From JBBSEZ01 sp038239195 (GTDB lineage Bacteria; Planctomycetota; Planctomycetia; Gemmatales; Gemmataceae), in contig JBBSEZ010000047.1 of NCBI GenBank assembly GCA_038239195.1, positions 1 through 33,452 of the forward strand: 33,452 bases of DNA, in the 5' to 3' direction. The notes under the pieces are model-generated. The model made no database searches. It saw only the letters and a list, made by a program, of their open reading frames with translations, and was not told the DNA's origin. A program made the translations under genes and the position numbers. The first letter of the stretch is position 1; the number at the start of each line of letters is the position of its first letter. Positions 7,094 to 12,631 of the stretch are shown in pieces.

Positions 7094-7810
7094 TTATTCC
7101 AGAGGAGCGTTTCGCTTGGCGTCGAGCTCGTTCTTCGACACGTTTTCCTCTCCCAGCCAGCCTTCGCCCCACTCCCTCAACGGCTTCACGTAGGAGGCAT
7201 TGCCCCACGCCGGACTGTCCTTGTAAAGCTTGATCTCCAGCACCTTGACCGGGCCATCCTTGGGGGCGGCCTCGACCTTCTTTTTTAACTCGTTGAGGGT
7301 CAGGAGCTTGCGCTCCGCCCCCTCCCGCACCCGGTAGCGGCGATCGAGGTTAAGGGTGCTTTTCGTCCTCTCGGCGATCTTCTGGATCGTGGCGTCGCCG
7401 AGCACCTCGACGCGCAGGGTGCCTGGCTCAGGCGCCGGCTCCTTCTCCTCCTTCTCTTCCTTTTTGTCCTTCTCGCGGGGCTCCGCCTCCGTCGCCTTGC
7501 CCACGATGGTCTCGGTGCCCTTGCCGCTGCCGCCCAGGCCCCACCCGCCGCTCCCGCCCAGCCCGTCGCCCCCGCCGCCGAAGGCCCACAGCGCAACGAG
7601 CCAGCCTCCCGCGACGGCGCCGCCCAGGCGCACGCCCCCCAGGGGCCAAGGAGGCACCTTTTGCGCCGCGAGCGTCTTGGCGGCCAGCTGCGTCCCCGCC
7701 CCCAGCCCAAGCCCCCCGAGGGCGGCCCCCCCGGCCACGGCCAGCGCCTTGACCAGCCACGGGCTTGTGCTCAGTCCGTCCATCGCCCAAACCACCAGCG
7801 CCCACGTCAT
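7094..7810 (-). CDS. two-helix membrane protein with ExbD-like C-terminal domain
   Basis: A 238-aa protein whose ATG (7808-7810) overlaps the stop of the TolR-like gene in the ATGA arrangement. Two transmembrane helices are visible at about 18-38 and 60-77. A glycine-rich stretch (78-97) and a highly charged Lys/Glu linker (108-126) follow. The folded C-terminal domain (131-220) has a beta-alpha pattern with LLTLNELKKKVEAA and VKVLEIKLYKDS. This pattern resembles the periplasmic domain of ExbD/TolR, but the N-terminal part is different and no conserved membrane Asp is present. It is read as a second, modified ExbD-like component. The family is not recognised with certainty. Confidence 0.75.
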   Translation of the reverse strand: MTWALVVWAMDGLSTSPWLVKALAVAGGAALGGLGLGAGTQLAAKTLAAQKVPPWPLGGVRLGGAVAGGWLVALWAFGGGGDGLGGSGGWGLGGSGKGTETIVGKATEAEPREKDKKEEKEEKEPAPEPGTLRVEVLGDATIQKIAERTKSTLNLDRRYRVREGAERKLLTLNELKKKVEAAPKDGPVKVLEIKLYKDSPAWGNASYVKPLREWGEGWLGEENVSKNELDAKRNAPLE

Positions 7811-8367
7811 GGTTTTCCCCCCCTCGTCACCGTCCCCGGGCGGTCGAACGCCACCAGCGCTCCCCAGCGCTCGAACCACGCCCTGTACTCTTCCTCCTGC
7901 CCCAGCGTCGGGAACGCGCTGCGCTCGCGCGGGCACAGGATCAGGTAATAGAGCTCGCGCTCCCCCACCCCCCGGGCCCTGCGGTCCTTGTCGATGAGTT
8001 CGCGGGCGGCGTCGCCGTCGTTCAGCGGCACCCGCTCGGGGGCGCGGTAGAAGAGTTTCCCGTCCTTCGGGTCGATCTCCAGCACCCGCAGCGCCAAGCG
8101 GTCGAGGATCGCCTTGCCGCGCACCTTCTTGAGCTCGGCGATCTCGCGACGCAGTTTGGCGTCTTCCCCGTCCTCCTTCTCCCGCAACTTCCGTTCCAGA
8201 TCGCTAATCTGTTTTTTCAACGACGACGTATCTTCCGGCGCCTTGCCGTCGGCACTGCTGACCATCGGCATGAGCAGGTAGATGCAGAACAGCAGGGTGA
8301 GCACGTCGATGAGCGGGATGGCGAAGCGCGTCACGCTGCGCTGGGGCATCTGGAGCTTGTTGGCCAT
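7807..8367 (-). CDS. TolR/ExbD-type biopolymer transport protein
   Basis: A 186-aa single-pass membrane protein. The N-terminal helix (residues 15-36, FAIPLIDVLTLLFCIYLL) contains Asp21 in the PLxDVL context that carries protons in TolR and ExbD. A strong coiled coil occupies about 47-83, longer than in ordinary TolR, followed by a domain of ~100 residues in the position of the periplasmic dimer domain. It would form the rod inside a TolQ/ExbB-type pentamer and transmit proton-motive force. The start at 8367 is chosen over upstream codons because the helix normally lies close to the N-terminus and AGAGGA precedes it. The gene follows the channel gene after a 52-base spacer bearing a long hairpin, and overlaps the next gene by four bases. 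Confidence 0.88.
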   Translation of the reverse strand: MANKLQMPQRSVTRFAIPLIDVLTLLFCIYLLMPMVSSADGKAPEDTSSLKKQISDLERKLREKEDGEDAKLRREIAELKKVRGKAILDRLALRVLEIDPKDGKLFYRAPERVPLNDGDAARELIDKDRRARGVGERELYYLILCPRERSAFPTLGQEEEYRAWFERWGALVAFDRPGTVTRGGKP

Positions 8368-8382
8368 GAGCGTCCTCTTTCG

Positions 8383-8444
8383 CGAAAGGAGGAAGGAGAA
8401 AGGATGAGCCCGAGACCGTTCATCCTTCCTCCTTCCTCTTTCCG
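8383..8444 (-). promoter_or_regulatory. long purine/pyrimidine hairpin spanning the tolQ-like stop codon
   Basis: The arms 8383-8407 and 8420-8444 are inverted copies matching at 22 of 25 positions around a 12-base loop. One arm is the last codons and stop of the channel gene; the other lies in the leader of the TolR-like gene. On the transcript one arm is nearly all purine and the other nearly all pyrimidine. It could set the ratio of channel to rod subunits by processing or attenuation, or be an inserted repeat. Confidence 0.65.
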
Positions 8445-8941
8445 GCAGGCGGGGCTTCCGCACCGCCGAGGGACACGATCAGTCCGCGGCCGATGAGCAC
8501 GACCCAGGTGGGCAAGAGGTTCAGGAGCGACATGAACAGCCCGCTGCCGGTGGCGGTGATGGCCGGCGCGTACAGGGCGATGATGCGTTCCTGCGGGGTG
8601 GGGCCCTTGATCTCGCTGAAGGTCTGCAAGATGCCGGCCACGGTGCCGATGAGGCCCAGCAGCGGGAACCACTCGGCGGCCTGGGCGAGGTTGGTCAACC
8701 ACTGGTCGGGCCGCTCGTTGAAGGCCAGGCCCTGCCACTGAAGCGCCCGCCAGGCCAGCCAGGTCTGCACCGAGAACAGGATGACGCCGAGGCCGAGGAT
8801 GAGGTAGTCGAGGGGGGTGAGATGGTCGAGGTAGAAGTTGCGCGCCCCGCGCGGCAGCGAGGCGGCGATCAGCACGGCCGCCAGGAGGGGGACGACGCAG
8901 AAGGCCAGCGGCAAGACGAACTGGATCAGTTGACGGCGCAC
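8420..8941 (-). CDS. MotA/TolQ/ExbB-type proton channel protein
   Basis: A 173-aa membrane protein with helices at about 8-28, 44-66, 92-108 and 123-152. The family signature is clear: LLGLIGTVAGILQTF (94-108), and APAITATGSGLFMSLL (125-140) matching the PAITATGxGL motif of TolQ/ExbB. Such proteins form pentameric proton channels around a TolR/ExbD dimer. It is shorter than typical TolQ (~230 aa), with a reduced cytoplasmic loop. It starts 12 bases after the ybgC-like gene, the same order as the classical ybgC-tolQ-tolR cluster, but tolA, tolB and pal are absent and a GTPase gene follows instead. Confidence 0.93.
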   Translation of the reverse strand: MRRQLIQFVLPLAFCVVPLLAAVLIAASLPRGARNFYLDHLTPLDYLILGLGVILFSVQTWLAWRALQWQGLAFNERPDQWLTNLAQAAEWFPLLGLIGTVAGILQTFSEIKGPTPQERIIALYAPAITATGSGLFMSLLNLLPTWVVLIGRGLIVSLGGAEAPPAGKRKEEG

Positions 8942-8953
8942 GGAGCGGTCCTC

Positions 8954-9346
8954 TCATCCTTTGGGAAGGTCCCCTCGCAAGAAGTCCGGCAGGGCCTGCG
9001 GCCGGCCGGCGCGATCGACGCACGCGAGGGTCGAGGAGCCCTCCGTCAACAACTGGCCGTCGCACAGCAACTCGTAGCGGTGATCGATGCGCACCGACGT
9101 GACGCGCTCCACGATGGTGCGCAGCGTCACCACGTCGTCGTAGCGAGCCGGCCGCCGGTAATGAACCTGTATCTTGGTCAGGACCAGCAGGTAGCCCTGG
9201 TCCTCGAGCGCCTTGTACGAGGCGCCCTGCTCGCGCAACAGCTCGGTGCGGCCTTGCTCGAAGTAGACCAGGTAGTTGGCGTGGTGCAGCAGGCCCATCC
9301 GGTCTGTCTCGGCGTAGCGCACCCGAATCGCGATCTCGCCGGTCAT
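8954..9346 (-). CDS. ybgC: YbgC-type acyl-CoA thioesterase (4HBT hotdog fold)
   Basis: A 130-aa hotdog-fold protein that would hydrolyse acyl-CoA or acyl-ACP thioesters in the cytosol. The family signature lies at residues 8-35: RVRYAETDRMGLLHHANY followed by LVYFEQGRTELLR, with Asp15 at the active-site position. Length and layout match YbgC/FadM. In many Gram-negative bacteria ybgC precedes tolQ, and the same arrangement occurs here with a 12-base gap. It lies 39 bases after the signal peptidase gene, so all are probably one transcript. The gene symbol rests on context as much as on sequence. Confidence 0.9.
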   Translation of the reverse strand: MTGEIAIRVRYAETDRMGLLHHANYLVYFEQGRTELLREQGASYKALEDQGYLLVLTKIQVHYRRPARYDDVVTLRTIVERVTSVRIDHRYELLCDGQLLTEGSSTLACVDRAGRPQALPDFLRGDLPKG

Positions 9347-9385
9347 GCGTCCCTGTCCTTCTCTCGCCCGCCGACCGATCTTCCC

Positions 9386-11344
9386 TCACCGAATCCGCCC
9401 GGCCCGGCTGAACGGGTAGTACACCAGCAACGCCTTGCCGAGCATCAACCGCTTCGGCACCATGCCCCAGGCCCGGCCGTCGGAGCTCTGCGGGCTGTTG
9501 TCGCCCATGCAGAGGTAGTGGCCCGGCTGGACGTAGAACGTCGCCACGGGCGCTTTGCCTTCCGCGAGCTCGTCGAGGGCGCTGGTCCTGCGCGGTTTGA
9601 AGGAGACGTCGGGCTCGCTCCCCTTGCAGGTGTAGTAGGTGTCGCGGAAGAGCTTGATCTTGCGGACGGTCACCTTGGCGCCCTTGACGCCAATGCTGGC
9701 GGGCCTCTCCAGGTCGTTCTCGCGCGTCGGGGCGAAGTCGCGGGCCCCCTTGTAGGGCAGCCCGCCGCCCGCAAATGGGAGGCGGTTGTCCACCCACAGC
9801 GTCAACTTGTCGTCCACGTTCGCCAGCCGCAGCCGATACGTCCCCTTGCCGCGCACCGGCGTGTCCGCCGCAGGGCCCAGGTCTTCGGGCTTGCCCTTCA
9901 CCAGCCGTTGGAGCGTGCATTTGCCCGTCGTCAGGTCGAAGGCGGCGCGGAAGCGGTCGGCGCCCTTGGAGACCTCGAGCAGGAGGTCCCCGCCGGGCCC
10001 TTCGAGGACCGCCTCGCACTCGAGCACCAGGTCGCTCGCCCAGTTGGGCCCCGGGAAGCCCCCCCCGACCTGTTCGGTGCCGGTGTTGTAGCCCGTGAAG
10101 TCGGTGATGAGCTGTCGCCCTTCCTTGTCGCCGTCCTTCTCCTCGCCCTCGGGAAGCCGGTCGCGAAGGACGTGCCGATAGCGCAGCCAGTGGACGTTCT
10201 TGTCGTCCTCGGGCGAGGCGCGGAAGCCGTGGGGGTCGATCGGCGACCAGTTCGTGGCGGGCGCGGGCGCCCAGCGCTGCCACTTCTCGGCCGTCAGGTC
10301 CTTGGCGGGGTGGTCGTTGTCGTAGACCAGCCGCATCATCGCGAGAACGTTCTCGGGCTTCTTGCGCACGATCTCGAACTCCCCCTTGCGGAAGCGCTCC
10401 AGGGCCGGACCGTCATCGACGTGCGCGTGCTCTTTCTGCCAGAGCCGGGCCATCCGGTCGGGATCGCCCTTGGCCTGCTCGTAGTCGTCGTAACTCAGGC
10501 CATGCTCGGCGCCGAGGTAGTAGACCTTGCCGCGGTGGATGGCGATCGTTTCGCCCGGCAGGCCAAGCAGGCGCTTGATGTAGTTGAGCGGGACCTGTTT
10601 CTTGACGGGCCCGGTCCTCGGCCAGGCATCGGAGCGGGTTGGGGGGTCGCTCTCGCCGGGGAACTTGAAGACGACCACGTCGAGGCGGTCGGGGTCCCGC
10701 TGGAAGAGGTCGTAGACGAACTTCGCCACCAGCACCCGGTCGCCGCTGCCCCAGTCGGAGCTCTTGATCTGCACTTCCGCGAACCCGGGCGGCGTCTCGG
10801 GGTGGGCTCGCCCTTCGGGCAAGTGGACGTCGGGGCGCACGAAGCGGATTGGCTGGCGGCAGTTGGGGCAGACGGCGCTCCAGATGTACTTGGCGTTCGG
10901 ACCGCCCTCGACCTCATTGCTCCAGTTAACGGGGAAGGCGATGTCGCAGGTGGGGCACTTCACGTCCATCTGGTAGCCGTAGAGGGTCGGCGCCATCGAC
11001 CCGGTGGGGATGACGAACGCCTCGGCGGTGAACGACTTGAGGAGGAGGACGAGGACGACGACGAAGACGACGGTCTCGACGATCTCGCGGGTGCCGTCGC
11101 CGTGCCCGGTGGGGGCCGCGCCGGTGGGGGCCGACCGCCACCACAGGAGGCGAAGGAGGCTGCGGCTGCCCTTGGGTTGCGGGGAGGCCGGCTCGGGCAG
11201 CCTGTCGCTGGGAGCGCCGTTGAGCCCGGTGGGCGAGCCAGGGGGCGAGCCGGGGGGCGGGGCGGGCTTGTCGCCGGTGAGCGCGGTCGCGGGAGGATCG
11301 GCCGGGCTCGGCCCTGCGGGAAGCGGATTGTTCGCGTCTGCCAT
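9386..11344 (-). CDS. lepB: signal peptidase I, active, with large inserted domain
   Basis: A 652-aa S26 peptidase that would cleave signal peptides outside the cytoplasmic membrane. After a Pro-rich N-terminus (1-60) comes one transmembrane helix (about 89-106). Then comes the nucleophile motif IPTGSMAPTL with Ser116, a CPTC...CPNC zinc-ribbon-like insertion (130-162), the GDRVLV box (201-206), and YIKRLLGLPGE with general-base Lys257. A ~150-residue jelly-roll-like insertion follows (roughly 405-555, VLECEAVLEG...TLWVDNRLPF), and finally the GDNSPQSSDGR box near the C-terminus. It is about twice the usual length. ATG 11344 is chosen because a longer frame to 11461 reads a decayed paralogue fragment. 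It is probably the first gene of the ybgC-tolQ-tolR-GTPase run. Confidence 0.93.
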   Translation of the reverse strand: MADANNPLPAGPSPADPPATALTGDKPAPPPGSPPGSPTGLNGAPSDRLPEPASPQPKGSRSLLRLLWWRSAPTGAAPTGHGDGTREIVETVVFVVVLVLLLKSFTAEAFVIPTGSMAPTLYGYQMDVKCPTCDIAFPVNWSNEVEGGPNAKYIWSAVCPNCRQPIRFVRPDVHLPEGRAHPETPPGFAEVQIKSSDWGSGDRVLVAKFVYDLFQRDPDRLDVVVFKFPGESDPPTRSDAWPRTGPVKKQVPLNYIKRLLGLPGETIAIHRGKVYYLGAEHGLSYDDYEQAKGDPDRMARLWQKEHAHVDDGPALERFRKGEFEIVRKKPENVLAMMRLVYDNDHPAKDLTAEKWQRWAPAPATNWSPIDPHGFRASPEDDKNVHWLRYRHVLRDRLPEGEEKDGDKEGRQLITDFTGYNTGTEQVGGGFPGPNWASDLVLECEAVLEGPGGDLLLEVSKGADRFRAAFDLTTGKCTLQRLVKGKPEDLGPAADTPVRGKGTYRLRLANVDDKLTLWVDNRLPFAGGGLPYKGARDFAPTRENDLERPASIGVKGAKVTVRKIKLFRDTYYTCKGSEPDVSFKPRRTSALDELAEGKAPVATFYVQPGHYLCMGDNSPQSSDGRAWGMVPKRLMLGKALLVYYPFSRAGRIR

Positions 11345-11457
11345 GCCACACCCCGAATGAGCGGGAGGAAAGGTGCCCCAACGAGTATTCGAGGGCCCCG
11401 CGCCCGCATTTGGGCCCGAGACCGAGAGCCGGCGCTGCCGCTCGCGCGGAGTGCTCG

Positions 11458-11520
11458 CCACTTCTTCAAGGGATAGTACACGAAAAAGGCTTCGATCAAC
11501 AAGGGGCGCGTCGGGAGGAA
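11458..11520 (-). pseudogene. remnant of a third signal peptidase I C-terminus
   Basis: On the minus strand this stretch encodes LPTRPLLIEAFFVYYPLKKW, which aligns with the last residues of the two flanking signal peptidases (VPKRLMLGKALLVYYPFSRA and VPERLVLGKAFFVYFPLRRA). The preceding GDNS box and the rest of the gene are absent, and the frame runs on without the usual end. It is in the same orientation as both paralogues, just upstream of the active gene. Confidence 0.65.
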
Positions 11521-11530
11521 GCTCCCCTGG

Positions 11531-11550
11531 GACAGGCTTTCCAGCCTGTC
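11531..11550. repeat. short hairpin repeat GACAGGCT-TTCC-AGCCTGTC
   Basis: An exact 8-bp stem (GACAGGCT/AGCCTGTC) with a TTCC loop, preceded by CCTGG. Motifs of this kind are frequent intergenic elements in planctomycete genomes (recalled, not checked). Here it borders the signal peptidase remnant. Confidence 0.6.
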
Positions 11551-11882
11551 TTCTGCTTGGGGGGGCCGAGGTGAACGAGCCGTGAAGGTGCGAGGGGCGG
11601 TAGCCTGGGCGGAGGAGGAGCGCTCGGAACAGACGGACCGGGGCTTGCGGGGTGGCGAGACCGGCGGTTAGAATCCGCAGGGGGAACAGGGAGATGAGGA
11701 GCTCGAGCCCTCAACGGGAAGGCCCGCTGCTGAAGCCGCGGTTCCATCCGAGAGCTTCCAACGGCGTTCGATCCGCCGCGGTCACTCGCCCGGCGCGTTC
11801 TGTTTCGGTCTTGGGGGAGGCGCCTCGGTGAAGCGGCTGCTTTGCCCGGCCGATCTGGAGGCAAAGCGGTTACCGTGCGCTC

Positions 11883-12374
11883 ATGACAACACCCTCACCT
11901 CTCCCTCTCACCGCTGGGGAACAGCGTGCTCGCCGCAACCGTGTCGCTCGCGTCGCGCGGGAATTCGGGTTTGTCGGGCGGGTCGAGTACCGCCACGTTT
12001 ACAGTCAGACGGGTGGCGCGCAATACGGCCGGGGCAGCTCGGAGCCAGAAGATTTGCTGACCGTCTATGCCGAGGCGTTCGAGCGCGACGCGGACACGGA
12101 GGACTTCTCCCTCGAAGCGATCCTGGCTCACGAGCGAGGCCATCAGTTATTGGCCCGGCACCCCCGAATCGCCAAGCGGGTCACGGGACGAGTTTCTGCC
12201 GCGAGCGAAGAGATTCTCGCCTCGCTCCTGGGGGCCATGATTTGTGCCGTAGGGACGGACCGTGACGCTTTGGTGGCCAAGGCGACCGTGGAATTGCTCG
12301 ACCACGGGGAGGCACTCGAGGTAGCGACGCGGCGACTCCAGGACCTGTGGGGCCTGTTGGAGGCACTCTTATGA
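11883..12374 (+). CDS. ImmA/IrrE-like zinc metallopeptidase-fold protein
   Basis: A 163-aa soluble protein with an HERGH zinc motif (residues 83-87) in the context EAILAHERGHQLLARHP, followed by SAASEEILASLLGAMI (105-120). This fits the ImmA/IrrE (DUF955) pattern: an HExxH helix, then a third ligand, here Glu109 or Glu110. Such proteases often cleave repressors or form part of toxin-antitoxin or phage-related regulatory pairs; nothing here shows its target. The stop overlaps the next start in ATGA fashion, so the two genes form a unit. They sit on the plus strand between two signal peptidase genes of the opposite strand, suggesting insertion into an older cluster. The start has no close Shine-Dalgarno site. 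Confidence 0.75.
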   Translation: MTTPSPLPLTAGEQRARRNRVARVAREFGFVGRVEYRHVYSQTGGAQYGRGSSEPEDLLTVYAEAFERDADTEDFSLEAILAHERGHQLLARHPRIAKRVTGRVSAASEEILASLLGAMICAVGTDRDALVAKATVELLDHGEALEVATRRLQDLWGLLEALL

Positions 12375-12595
12375 TCGGGCCGAAAAAGCTCAGCATCATC
12401 CGCCAAGAACTGCAACGCGCGTTGACTGCGACCGGGGACGACCCGATCGCCTGGCTGGAAGCACGCATGAGCGCCCCCCCGGCCCAGGGGGCCGCTGCCT
12501 CCGCGGAGAACGAGGTGCTGCAATCCCTGCGGCGCGTCCTCGAAGCACCGGGGAGCGAAAAGCGGCGAAAGCCACGTGCCCGCACGAAGAAGTAA
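12371..12595 (+). CDS. small hypothetical protein paired with the ImmA-like gene
   Basis: A 74-aa basic protein beginning at ATG 12371, overlapping the stop of the metallopeptidase gene by four bases. Residues 4-32 (KKLSIIRQELQRAL then PIAWLEARM) look helical. Residues 48-58 form another short helix, and the tail is a basic KRRKPRARTKK segment that could bind nucleic acid. No family is recognised. Translational coupling suggests that it works with the metallopeptidase-like protein, perhaps as partner or substrate. Confidence 0.65.
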   Translation: MIGPKKLSIIRQELQRALTATGDDPIAWLEARMSAPPAQGAAASAENEVLQSLRRVLEAPGSEKRRKPRARTKK

Positions 12596-12597
12596 CG

Positions 12598-12622
12598 CGT
12601 TCGTCCGTCTCGCGGACGAACG
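12598..12622. terminator. perfect 10-bp hairpin between convergent genes
   Basis: CGTTCGTCCG (12598-12607) and CGGACGAACG (12613-12622) form a perfect stem with a five-base loop. It begins two bases after the stop of the plus-strand gene and ends nine bases before that of the minus-strand gene. No T-tract follows, so it may be a bidirectional or RNA 3'-end-stabilising structure rather than a classical terminator. Confidence 0.5.
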
Positions 12623-12631
12623 GCGCCCCCG

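Larger units (their letters stand above)
11345..11882. other. 538-base intergenic region with repeat and gene remnant
   Basis: This spacer separates the divergent signal peptidase and ImmA-like genes. It holds a decayed signal peptidase fragment (11458-11520) and a dispersed-type hairpin (11531-11550). From 11551 to 11860 no convincing coding frame, tRNA cloverleaf or terminator is visible. A GGAGG at 11859-11863 lies upstream of the 11883 start but about 20 bases away. Confidence 0.5.

Noticed and set aside
8377..8388. CTTTCGCGAAAG palindrome as an operator
   Set aside because: It lies inside the operon, partly within the long hairpin arm, and a 12-base palindrome alone is weak evidence.
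3197..9346. Type VI secretion locus, because of the TssM-like layout of the GTPase
   Set aside because: No TssB/C sheath, Hcp, VgrG, TssK or ClpV genes are present; only the topology of one protein is similar.
8822..11476. Plus-strand open frame of 884 codons opposite ybgC and the signal peptidase
   Set aside because: It is low-complexity Val/Ala/Arg-rich sequence antisense to clearly conserved genes.
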